A stretch of 11,864 bases of DNA from Methanobacteriota archaeon (GTDB lineage: Archaea > Thermoplasmatota > Poseidoniia > Poseidoniales > Poseidoniaceae): the NCBI GenBank assembly GCA_002731395.1, contig PCBQ01000089.1, positions 1 through 11,864 on the forward strand, read 5' to 3'. Shown in pieces: positions 1-7,042 of this stretch. Numbering within the stretch: position 1 is the first letter of the stretch; every line of letters starts with the position of its first letter. The notes under the pieces were generated by a model. It was not told the DNA's origin, did no database searches, and worked only from the letters and a program-made list of their open reading frames with translations. The position numbers and the translations under genes were made by a program.

Positions 1-1016
1 CTGGCCACGTGCGGCACGCCGTCGGTTTCAATGCGCGCTCCTGTGGCCATGGCTTGTGCATCGTCCATCGCTTCGAGGATGCGGTTCACGGGCGCGCACG
101 GCACACCGATCAAGCGTGCCTCAACCTCGGCCCGTGAGAGGTGAGCCACGGCGTTCGCAACGCACGCCTCGACCCGGTCACGGTCGTTGACGCGTCCGGG
201 ATTCGTGGTCCACTCCGCCCCATCTGGCAAGGTCAGATCAAGCGCCGTCACCAGTTTGGTCCATTGCGGGTCTGAACCGACCGCGATGGCGACCTCACCA
301 TCGGCCGCTTGGAAGGCCCTGTACGGGACGAGGTTGGGATGTGCTGTCCCCATCCTGCCAGGGTTGGTGCCACCGACCAAAGCGTTCTGGGCTTGGTTGA
401 TGAGCAGATCGAGCGCACAATCCCACAGCGACAGGGTGAGCCGTGAGCCCACGCCTTCGCGCTCTCGACGGAACAAGGCGGCGAGAACGGCCGCTCCGGC
501 ATGCAATCCCGTGGCAACATCGATGACGGCCACGCCGACCTTTGCAGGTCCGCCCTCGGTGTCACCGGTGATGCCCATCAGCCCACTGCGGGCCTGCATG
601 GCGAGATCGTATCCGCCCTCATCTCGACGCGGGCCGTCGTTGCCATATGCCGTGATGCTGCAGACCACAGCGCGTTCTGGCCAAGGCGCAAACCACGCGT
701 CGGCGCGGCCAGGGCGGAAATTCTCGAGGATGACGTCCGCTTTGGCCACCAGGTTCCGGACGTCCTCGAGGTCCTCCTCCCTCCGGAGATCCCTGCGGAC
801 GACCTGCTTGCCGAGGTTCACCGAAGTCCAATATGCAGCGACCTCTTCGCCGTCCACCTGGGTGAAGGGAGGGCCCCAGCCCCGCGTATCGTCGCCCCAC
901 GGGGCCTCAACACGCAGCACGTCAGCGCCAAGGTCCTGCAGCAATTTCGCCGCGTAGGGACCAGCCAAAACACGGGACAGATCGAGGACGCGCACGCCCT
1001 CGAGAGGTCGGAACAT
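1..1016 (-). CDS. CaiB/BaiF-family CoA-transferase (class III), 3' end outside window
   Basis: The minus-strand frame from ATG at 1016 stays open to the window edge, giving 338 codons. It starts MFRPLEGVRVLDLSRVLAGP, then LLQDLGADVLRVEAP, the standard beginning of class III CoA-transferases (formyl-CoA transferase, CaiB, alpha-methylacyl-CoA racemase, succinyl-CoA-dependent transferases). The family's catalytic aspartate is seen as D137 in GGYDL, preceded by ITAYGNDGP (residues about 121-129), which matches the usual ISGFGQTGP-type strand. Later NPGRMGTAHPNLVPYRAFQ fits the family's substrate-site region. Such enzymes move CoA between carboxylic acids in the cytoplasm through an aspartyl-CoA thioester, or racemise 2-methylacyl-CoA; which acid is used here cannot be told. 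No in-frame ATG or GTG lies just upstream, so the start is well supported. Usual family length is about 380-450 residues, so some 50-100 are missing. It is divergent from the membrane-protein gene. Confidence 0.9.
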   Translation of the reverse strand, partial: MFRPLEGVRVLDLSRVLAGPYAAKLLQDLGADVLRVEAPWGDDTRGWGPPFTQVDGEEVAAYWTSVNLGKQVVRRDLRREEDLEDVRNLVAKADVILENFRPGRADAWFAPWPERAVVCSITAYGNDGPRRDEGGYDLAMQARSGLMGITGDTEGGPAKVGVAVIDVATGLHAGAAVLAALFRREREGVGSRLTLSLWDCALDLLINQAQNALVGGTNPGRMGTAHPNLVPYRAFQAADGEVAIAVGSDPQWTKLVTALDLTLPDGAEWTTNPGRVNDRDRVEACVANAVAHLSRAEVEARLIGVPCAPVNRILEAMDDAQAMATGARIETDGVPHVA

Positions 1017-1104
1017 GGCCGTAGGTTGAGCCGAGGGCGCATGAAGGCTCGCAGAGCGCCGAGCGGACCCCAACCGTCAAGCGAACCGGGACCGGCCAAG
1101 GGGC
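1017..1104. other. Divergent intergenic gap with no clear promoter
   Basis: These 88 bp separate the CoA-transferase (minus strand) from the membrane protein (plus strand), so promoters for both should lie here or overlap the genes. The stretch is GC-rich throughout. I see no AT-rich TATA-like element on either strand and no convincing inverted repeat. The AAGGGG at 1098-1103 is only one base from the GTG start, too close for a normal ribosome-binding site. Confidence 0.5.
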
Positions 1105-2622
1105 GTGGAGCAGCGAGGCCGCCTGTGGCTCATCGCGGGCATCGTGCTCGTCGTCATCGCGTTGGTGAGCAATGCGCCTGGTTTGGACACCACCCTGCTC
1201 CTGTCCGTTGACGAGGACGGCCAAGCGCCGTGGGGCGCGGCAAGGACGGTGGACCCGCTGGCGAGTGACCCACACAGCAGCACTGCACTGACGCAAGCCG
1301 ATTGGCTCGATCCACTCGGTCTCGGCCTGCTTGGCGTGCGCCTGGTCGGCCTTTCCTCCCTCGCCGTTCTGGCGTGGGCCCTGGGCAGCCTGCCGCGATG
1401 GCGCGACCCCGAAGCAGCGTGGTCACCGTGGCTGGCGTCGATTGTCCTGTTGCATCCAGGCATGCTTTTCGCGGTTGGGCGTGGCTACAGCGAGCCGCTA
1501 GGGGCCCTGCTCTGTGGCGTGATGCTTCTGACTCCATTCCACCCAGCTTTGTTTCGACGCATCCGGCCGGAAACGCCTGGTGAAAGTGCTGCCTTGCCGG
1601 CCATGGCCGCCGCGGTCTGCATCAGCACCGCGGCTTCCGCCGCCCTCCTCGCACTCAAGGGCCTGAATCCGTGGTGGTCCATGGGCTGGGCGATGCTGCT
1701 CATCGGGTGGTGCAATGCGACGGGATTCGCCCCATCATGGAGTTCGGACGGCGTGGACAGACGTGGCTATGTCGGCCGCTTCATGCTCGCAGTGATGCTC
1801 GGCCTGGGCCTTGCGGGCGTGCTGGGTGTCGGCAGCGTGAGCGAAGCCCGCGCTGGGTGGTGGTGGTGGAGTTTCCTGCCGTTCGCGGTCTTCGACGTGC
1901 TCGTTCTCTACCTGCTGGTGGGCGCTGGGCTCTGGGCTTTCCTCGGTAGGGAGGCCATGGACTTCAACAAAGCCGGGGGTACCCTTGACTTGTTCGTGAT
2001 TTGTGGCCTTCTCGTGGGCATGCTTTCGGCTTACGTCGCGGCCTTGTGGGCCGTTGAGGGCCAAGCGTGGGGCCTTGCATGGTGGGAGACGATGGTCGTG
2101 CTCGGCAACAACGGAAGGCACGGCATGGTGCTGCTTCCTGCTGCGGTTTGGCTGATCGTCCACCTTCGGGGGGATGCTCCGCTTCCCACCGAACGTCTGC
2201 ACCGCGCCTTCGTGGTGCTCGTCCCACTGGCGCTGCTCGCCGCTGCACACGGTCAAACGCTGTGGACCGACGACGCGGCCGAGGCGGCGCTTGAGCACCT
2301 GGACGAGGGTGACGACCTCCTGCTGATTCACGACCCGACCCTTGCGGTTCACTGGCTGTACACCATGCACCCCGTTCTTTCCGAGCAAGGCCCGGACGGC
2401 CTTGTTGGCCATTGGCGTGCGCCCGATGCGGGATGGGAAACCGAACTGCTCAACGGCACCGTGCTACCCAATCGCGGTGATTTGTCCCGCGTCGCGGTCA
2501 TCGTGGTCGCACCTGACCTCGACGTGACCCTCGAGGGCTGGGTCGAGGCCGAAACCGGAGGGGCGCCTTGGATGAACGGAGGAGGCACGTGGCGCGTTCT
2601 TGTTGCCGAGGCGAACCCCTAA
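1105..2622 (+). CDS. Polytopic membrane protein, unknown function (weak GT-C-like features)
   Basis: A 505-residue protein that I do not recognise as a named family. By eye there are about 10-11 hydrophobic segments between residues 7 and 385, including 7-24, 72-95, 168-185, 225-245, 256-280, 294-317 and 366-383. A C-terminal region of about 120 residues (386-505) is soluble-looking. An acidic pair (D36 E37) follows the first segment in a loop, YSEP lies at 128-131, and GRHGMVLLPAAVW (337-349) precedes a late helix. These faintly recall lipid-linked-sugar GT-C glycosyltransferases (ArnT/PMT style), but that is inference only. Four consecutive Trp codons occur at residues 252-255. The GTG start is chosen because an in-frame TGA at 1042-1044 precedes it with no ATG or GTG between, and the next start would cut into the first helix. 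The E1 gene follows after 50 bp, so co-transcription is possible. Confidence 0.8.
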   Translation: MEQRGRLWLIAGIVLVVIALVSNAPGLDTTLLLSVDEDGQAPWGAARTVDPLASDPHSSTALTQADWLDPLGLGLLGVRLVGLSSLAVLAWALGSLPRWRDPEAAWSPWLASIVLLHPGMLFAVGRGYSEPLGALLCGVMLLTPFHPALFRRIRPETPGESAALPAMAAAVCISTAASAALLALKGLNPWWSMGWAMLLIGWCNATGFAPSWSSDGVDRRGYVGRFMLAVMLGLGLAGVLGVGSVSEARAGWWWWSFLPFAVFDVLVLYLLVGAGLWAFLGREAMDFNKAGGTLDLFVICGLLVGMLSAYVAALWAVEGQAWGLAWWETMVVLGNNGRHGMVLLPAAVWLIVHLRGDAPLPTERLHRAFVVLVPLALLAAAHGQTLWTDDAAEAALEHLDEGDDLLLIHDPTLAVHWLYTMHPVLSEQGPDGLVGHWRAPDAGWETELLNGTVLPNRGDLSRVAVIVVAPDLDVTLEGWVEAETGGAPWMNGGGTWRVLVAEANP

Positions 2623-2656
2623 AGGGAGGCTGACGGAGGCCCAACTGCCCCAATGT

Positions 2657-2666
2657 GGGGTGAGGG
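2657..2666 (+). promoter_or_regulatory. Ribosome-binding site of the lipoyl-E1 gene
   Basis: GGGGTGAGGG contains the GGTGA core that pairs with the archaeal/bacterial 16S 3' end. It ends six bases before ATG 2673. This supports 2673 as the start and hence supports the lipoyl domain being part of the E1 protein. Confidence 0.7.
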
Positions 2667-2672
2667 ACCACC

Positions 2673-2912
2673 ATGGGCCTCCATTCCTTCCGTCTGCCCG
2701 ACATCGGAGAAGGCGTTGTTGAAGGCGAAGTGGTCGAATGGTTCGTCGCGGTGGGCGACGCCATCGTGGAGGACCAACCCCTGCTCTCGGTGATGACCGA
2801 CAAGGCCACCGTGGAGATTCCATCGCCGGTGACCGGCACCGTTGCACACCTCAGCGGTGACGTCGGCGACATCCTGCCCGTCGGCGAAATCTGCGCTCAG
2901 TTCGAGGTTGAC
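2673..2912 (+). other. Lipoyl domain portion of the E1 fusion
   Basis: Covers residues 1-80 of the fusion. It starts FRLPDIGEGVVEGEVVEWFV and holds DKATVEIPSPVTG with the acceptor K44 between D43 and A44+1, then GDILPVGEICAQFEVDG. The LPDIGEG...MTDKA style resembles lipoyl domains of branched-chain/pyruvate dehydrogenase E2 subunits of the BCKDH/Gram-positive kind more than those of E. coli AceF. This comparison is from memory, not an alignment. Confidence 0.9.
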
Positions 2913-5690
2913 GGAGATGGCGACGGCAGTGCAGCCGCACCTGCTGAGGCTCCGGCCGAGGCTGCGCCTGCCCCAGCACCTGAACCCGAGCCAGTTCCTG
3001 CTCCATCAGCTCCTTCCGCGACGCCCGGTGCTTGGGCCACCACAACGACCACCACGAGCACCGAGGATCCGGAAGAGATCGTCGAATGGACCGAATCCAT
3101 CCTTGCCGTCAACGAGCGCAAGGGCGCAAAACGCGCGCATGAGGTCCTCGACGCGACCGTGACGGCGGCCCGTGAAGCCGGCGTCGACGTGGGTCACCTG
3201 ACCCAATCGCCCTACCTCAACACCATCGCGCCAGCGGATGAGCCAGCGTATCCAGGTGACCTCGAGATGGAAGCACGCATCCGCGATACGTTGCGGTGGA
3301 ACGCGATGATGATGGTCACGCGCGCCAACAAGCACTTCGAAGGGCTTGGGGGGCACATCTCCACGTACGCAAGCATCGCGACCCTCTGGGAAGTCGGCCT
3401 CAACCACATGTTCCGCGGCAAGGACGGGGAAGGCCACGGCGATCATGTGTACTGGCAAGGTCACGCCAGCCCTGGTTTGTACGCCCGAGCGTGGATGGAA
3501 GGCCGGTTTGACCACGACCGCATCGAGCATTTCCGGCGTGAAGCCTTCACCACCGGGCTCTCGTCCTACCCTCACCCACGCCTGATGCCGGAGTATTGGG
3601 AATACCCCACGGTGAGCATGGGCCTCGGTGCGATGACCGCCATCCGCCAAGCGCGGTTCAACCGCTACCTGCGCGACCGTGGTTTGGTGGACACCGACAA
3701 CAGCCGAGTGTGGTATTTCATGGGCGACGGTGAATCTGATGAGCCCGAGTCCTTGTCTGAGCTGACACTCGCCAGCCGAGAGCACCTCGACAACCTGACC
3801 ATGGTCGTGAACTGCAACCTCCAGCGGCTCGACGGACCGGTGCGTGGCAACACGAAAATCGTCCAGGAACTTGCCGCGCGTTTCACCGGTGCAGGTTGGA
3901 ATGTCATCAAGTGCCTCTGGGGTCGCTCGTGGGATGCGCTCTTTGCGGCGGACAGCACCGGTGCCTTGGCGGCCCGTCTCTCGGCCCTCACCGACGGCGA
4001 CGAACAGCGGCTGATGACCGCGTCGGGCGACGTCGTCCGGGCCGAGTTGTTCAACACGCCAGAGCTTGCGGCGCTCGTCGCGCACATGAGCGACGCTGAC
4101 CTCGAAGCGCTGACCGATGACGTGGGAGGGCACGATCCGGTGCGCATTCACGCTGCTTACCGTGCCGCTGTGGCCCACAAGGGACAACCCACGGTCATCC
4201 TTGCACGCTCCATCAAAGGCTTCGGGCTTGGCCCGACCTTCGCCGGTCGCAACGCGACGCACGGGAAGAAGAAGGCCGACGAATCCGCCCTGCATTACAT
4301 GCGGGACACCATCGGGCTGGGTTTCACCGATGAGGACCTGGATGACTTACCTTACATCATGCCAGAAGACCGCTCAGACGAGGTTGCGTACATGCTCGAG
4401 CGCCGCGAGGCCCTCGGTGGCTTCCTCCCCGAGCGGCGCACCTCCACACTTGACGTGCCCCTGCCACCGCCTGACGCGTATGCGGAATTCGATGAGGGCA
4501 GCGGCAAGCAATCCGTCAGCACCACGATGGCCTTCGTGCGCCTGTTGCGTAACCTGACCCGAGCAGAGGGCATCGGCGAGCGCATCGTCCCCATCGTCCC
4601 CGATGAAGCCCGAACCTTCGGCATGGACCCGCTGTTCAGTGCCCTAGGAATTTACGCACCCGATGGCCAATTGTACAAACCCGTTGACCACAAGGTGCTG
4701 ATGAAGTACAAGGAGAGCCGGACTGGACAGATCCTCGAAGAAGGCATCAACGAGGCAGGTGCCATGTCCACCTTCATCGCATCAGGCACCTCGTACGCCA
4801 CGCAGATGACCGCCACCGTGCCGTTCTACATCTACTACTCCATGTTCGGATTCCAACGCATTGGTGACCTGGTGTGGTCGGCCGCCGACAGCCGCTGCCG
4901 CGGCTTCCTGATGGGGGCGACTTCTGGCCGAACCACGCTCAATGGTGAAGGCCTCCAGCACCAGGACGGGCACTCCTTGCTCATCGCCATGTCCAATCCG
5001 GCCGTGCGTGCTTACGACCCGGCCTATGCCTACGAGATGGCGGCCATCATCAAGCGTGGTATGGAAGAGATGCACGGCGAGGACAAGGACGTCATCTACT
5101 ACATCACCGCCTACAATGAGAATTTCGTGATGCCTGCGAAAGCCAAGGGGGCCGACGAAGGCATCCTGCGAGGCTTGCACCGCATCGAAGCCGACGAGGC
5201 TCCTCTTGTCCGCTTGTTGGGTTCCGGGTCCATTTTGCCTCAGGCCGAGGCTGCCGCGGCCCGACTCCGCGAACTTGGCGTGGCGTGTGAGGTCTGGTCG
5301 GCCACGTCTTACGGCGAATTGCGTCGTGAGGCGATGGAGGCAGAGGCTTGGAACGCGCGCCATCCCGGCGAGGAGCCACGGACCAGTTGGGTCAGCGACC
5401 AGCTCGACAGCAAGGTTCCCGTGACCGTGGCGGTCAGCGATAACATGGCGGCGATTCCCGACCTCATCCGCCCTTGGGTTGGCGGTGCTTTCCACGTGTT
5501 GGGCACCGAAGGCTTCGGCCGCTCCGACACCCGTGAGAACCTGCGTCGCTTCTATGGCGTGGATGCCGACAGTATCGTCCTCGATACCCTCTCAGCCCTC
5601 GCTCGGGCCGGTGAGGTGGACGTGAAACTTCATGCCGAGGTCTTGGCTTCGCTCGGCCTCGAGGACGTTGACGATGTCACGTCGATCTGA
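2673..5690 (+). CDS. aceE: Pyruvate dehydrogenase E1, homodimeric AceE type, with N-terminal lipoyl domain
   Basis: A 1005-residue fusion. Residues 1-80 are a biotinyl/lipoyl domain with the lipoylation motif MTDKATVEIPSP (K44). Residues 81-130 are an Ala/Pro/Thr-rich flexible linker with six Thr in a row (123-128). Residues 131-1005 align over their whole length with E. coli AceE (887 residues). The thiamine diphosphate/Mg motif GDGESDEPES...NCN is at 351-382, followed by LQRLDGPVRGN. Family catalytic residues recalled from E. coli AceE all appear kept: His in GGHIS, His in GHASPG, His in NATHGKKK, Glu in EGINEAGAM and the second His in QHQDGHS. Known AceE enzymes decarboxylate pyruvate and reductively acetylate lipoyl groups on E2 in the cytoplasm. 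The region homologous to the AceE E2-docking N-terminus is still present after the linker. E2 and E3 genes are not in the window. The 3' end overlaps the convergent deacetylase-like gene by 14 bp. A 2-oxoacid other than pyruvate is possible. Confidence 0.95.
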   Translation: MGLHSFRLPDIGEGVVEGEVVEWFVAVGDAIVEDQPLLSVMTDKATVEIPSPVTGTVAHLSGDVGDILPVGEICAQFEVDGDGDGSAAAPAEAPAEAAPAPAPEPEPVPAPSAPSATPGAWATTTTTTSTEDPEEIVEWTESILAVNERKGAKRAHEVLDATVTAAREAGVDVGHLTQSPYLNTIAPADEPAYPGDLEMEARIRDTLRWNAMMMVTRANKHFEGLGGHISTYASIATLWEVGLNHMFRGKDGEGHGDHVYWQGHASPGLYARAWMEGRFDHDRIEHFRREAFTTGLSSYPHPRLMPEYWEYPTVSMGLGAMTAIRQARFNRYLRDRGLVDTDNSRVWYFMGDGESDEPESLSELTLASREHLDNLTMVVNCNLQRLDGPVRGNTKIVQELAARFTGAGWNVIKCLWGRSWDALFAADSTGALAARLSALTDGDEQRLMTASGDVVRAELFNTPELAALVAHMSDADLEALTDDVGGHDPVRIHAAYRAAVAHKGQPTVILARSIKGFGLGPTFAGRNATHGKKKADESALHYMRDTIGLGFTDEDLDDLPYIMPEDRSDEVAYMLERREALGGFLPERRTSTLDVPLPPPDAYAEFDEGSGKQSVSTTMAFVRLLRNLTRAEGIGERIVPIVPDEARTFGMDPLFSALGIYAPDGQLYKPVDHKVLMKYKESRTGQILEEGINEAGAMSTFIASGTSYATQMTATVPFYIYYSMFGFQRIGDLVWSAADSRCRGFLMGATSGRTTLNGEGLQHQDGHSLLIAMSNPAVRAYDPAYAYEMAAIIKRGMEEMHGEDKDVIYYITAYNENFVMPAKAKGADEGILRGLHRIEADEAPLVRLLGSGSILPQAEAAAARLRELGVACEVWSATSYGELRREAMEAEAWNARHPGEEPRTSWVSDQLDSKVPVTVAVSDNMAAIPDLIRPWVGGAFHVLGTEGFGRSDTRENLRRFYGVDADSIVLDTLSALARAGEVDVKLHAEVLASLGLEDVDDVTSI

Positions 5691-6474
5691 GCGGTGGTCG
5701 CCAGCGGCCTTTGCGCCGCATATGATCCACCACATGCCAATACACAGTGGCAAGCTCATCCCTGCCCTCCACCGCACCCTTGACTTCTTCAGCCATCAGC
5801 AAAGGCGGGAGATTGTTCCACGCCCGACGCGCCCGACCTGCCATGCCCGGAAGATGCAGCGCAGGTCCACAGACCGGCCAACCTCTGTGCACGTGCCACG
5901 TACGTTCCAGCACCCCAGCGTGATCCATCGCTTCGATCACGTCAGACCACCGGCGCGTTGGACCAGCTTTCCTGCGAACCAAGCGTGAGGGGTTGACCGA
6001 GGAATCAACCGTCACCCCCGCTTGAGCCAAGGCCTCGGCCATCCATGGCGCCACGTAGCCCGAAGGGGCACGAAACCAAGGACGGGCCTGCTCACCAAAA
6101 GCCTCCTCGTTGGCCGCAAAAGACCGCTTTACCGCTGCCGTCAGACCTGCAGCGTCCTCAGGCCAAGCGCCCCAAGCGCGGTGGCTCGTGCCGTGGCTGG
6201 CGAAGGTCAGCAGCGTCCCGCAACGTGCTGCAAGGTCAAGCAAGGCCTTTCGAGCGTGCGGGTGGACGAGCTGGTCTTGAATGACGAAGACGGTGACCGC
6301 ATGGCCGGTCTGCTGGACCCAGTCACCAAAGCGCTCAATGGACGCGATCCATGCTTTGCTCGGTTGACGTGCGGTCCATTGACCACTGGGATCCTTGCTT
6401 CGTGTGGGGTGCCCTTGCCGCCAAGGACGATGGTGGGCATCGTCGGTGTCCACGGTCAACCAGGTACGGCTCAC
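5677..6474 (-). CDS. Polysaccharide-deacetylase-like (NodB-fold) protein
   Basis: A 265-residue protein whose motifs match carbohydrate esterase family 4 / NodB homology. Motif 1 is TVDTDD (residues 7-12, in place of TFDDG), motif 2 is ASHGTSHRAW with H94 and H98 in the HxxxH metal site, motif 3 is FRAPSGY (134-140), then DSSVNP (157-162) and a late His in VYWHVVDH (H247). Family members remove N- or O-acetyl groups from polysaccharides, often with Zn or Co. There is no signal peptide or membrane anchor, so a cytoplasmic role on a sugar-lipid or small substrate is more likely than cell-wall work (inference). The start is a GTG in a GTGA overlap with the acetyltransferase stop, with GGAGG at 6484-6488 upstream, nine bases away. 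It is the last gene of a three-gene minus-strand operon and ends inside the E1 gene. Substrate is unknown. Confidence 0.8.
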   Translation of the reverse strand: MSRTWLTVDTDDAHHRPWRQGHPTRSKDPSGQWTARQPSKAWIASIERFGDWVQQTGHAVTVFVIQDQLVHPHARKALLDLAARCGTLLTFASHGTSHRAWGAWPEDAAGLTAAVKRSFAANEEAFGEQARPWFRAPSGYVAPWMAEALAQAGVTVDSSVNPSRLVRRKAGPTRRWSDVIEAMDHAGVLERTWHVHRGWPVCGPALHLPGMAGRARRAWNNLPPLLMAEEVKGAVEGRDELATVYWHVVDHMRRKGRWRPPLRST

Positions 6475-7031
6475 GCCTCGCCGCCTCCGACTTGAATCAG
6501 GTGAAGGTGGTGAGGGATGGTGCGGCCACCGAAATCAATGCCAACAAAATCGTCCAGCGGTGTTCCCCCCCAGCGCGTGCACAGAGCACGGGCCGTGGCG
6601 AGACCCGGGCCGTTGTGGGGGTGAACGGCCACCTCAACAACCGCCTCGATGCCTCGCTGGTTCAACCAATCAAAGACGGCATCGATGGCCCGACTGGCAA
6701 TACGTTGACCCTGATGGCCAACACGAATCCAGTAGCCTAAACTCCAATTGCTGAGGTCAAGTTGGAGTTCGTCGCCAAGCCCAATTGTTCCCACATGCCT
6801 GTCTTCCATGCGAATCGACCAGAAATGAATGCGGTCCTCTTCCGCGCTGCGAAGGATGTCACGCACGAATTCAGCCAGTTGCTCAGCAACGTTGCGTGGG
6901 TACATCCACGGTAACGCCGTTTGACCGTCTTCTGGGGACTCATGGTAACTCTCCAACAGGTCGGTCAGGTCGCCGCTTGAAATCGGACGCAGCACCAATC
7001 CACCGTCGGCGTGGAGCGTTGGTGTTTGCAT
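6471..7031 (-). CDS. GNAT-family N-acetyltransferase, RimJ/RimL-like
   Basis: A 186-residue protein of normal length for the RimJ/RimL-like branch of GNAT acetyltransferases. It opens with LVLRPISSGDLTDLLE (N-terminal strand and helix), continues with FWSIRMEDRHVGTIGLGD (residues 70-87) and LGYWIRVGHQGQRIASRAID (about 98-117). The last stretch corresponds to the acetyl-CoA pyrophosphate-binding loop, although the usual Gly-x-Gly-Tyr-Ala is replaced by GQRIA. VHPHNGPGLATARAL (136-150) matches the N-x-x-S-x-x-x-A-E-K helix region. Such enzymes transfer acetyl from acetyl-CoA to protein N-termini, amino groups or small molecules; the acceptor here is not predictable. It lies four bases after the zinc-ribbon gene and overlaps the deacetylase-like gene by four bases, so translation of all three is probably coupled. 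Confidence 0.88.
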   Translation of the reverse strand: MQTPTLHADGGLVLRPISSGDLTDLLESYHESPEDGQTALPWMYPRNVAEQLAEFVRDILRSAEEDRIHFWSIRMEDRHVGTIGLGDELQLDLSNWSLGYWIRVGHQGQRIASRAIDAVFDWLNQRGIEAVVEVAVHPHNGPGLATARALCTRWGGTPLDDFVGIDFGGRTIPHHLHLIQVGGGEA

Positions 7032-7035
7032 GCTG

Positions 7036-7042
7036 TCACCTC
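7036..7042 (-). promoter_or_regulatory. Ribosome-binding site containing the upstream gene's stop codon
   Basis: On the minus strand this reads GAGGTGA, with four bases (CAGC) before the acetyltransferase ATG at 7031. Its last three bases are the TGA stop of the zinc-ribbon gene, so a ribosome finishing the upstream gene sits exactly on the downstream Shine-Dalgarno site. This fixes the acetyltransferase start and implies translational coupling. Confidence 0.75.

Noticed and set aside
187..957. Plus-strand open frame of 256 codons
   Set aside because: It is opposite the CoA-transferase, whose frame carries the family motifs and the catalytic Asp. The plus-strand product is Ser/Arg-rich nonsense typical of shadows.
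1857..1868. Run of four TGG codons as a possible slippage or frameshift site
   Set aside because: The frame continues normally on both sides in a hydrophobic helix region. TGG repeats of this length are not a known slippery signal.
1735..2412. Minus-strand open frame of 225 codons opposite the membrane protein
   Set aside because: The plus frame gives clear membrane helices. The antisense product is Gln/His/Arg-rich with no domain.
3006..4295. Long open frame (429 codons) on the minus strand inside the E1 gene
   Set aside because: It lies wholly antisense to a gene with strong family conservation. Its translation has no recognisable motif, and long antisense frames are expected in GC-rich DNA.
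6022..6495. Plus-strand open frame of 157 codons opposite the deacetylase-like gene
   Set aside because: The minus frame holds the HxxxH and FRAPSGY motifs and a GTGA overlap. The plus product shows no family features.
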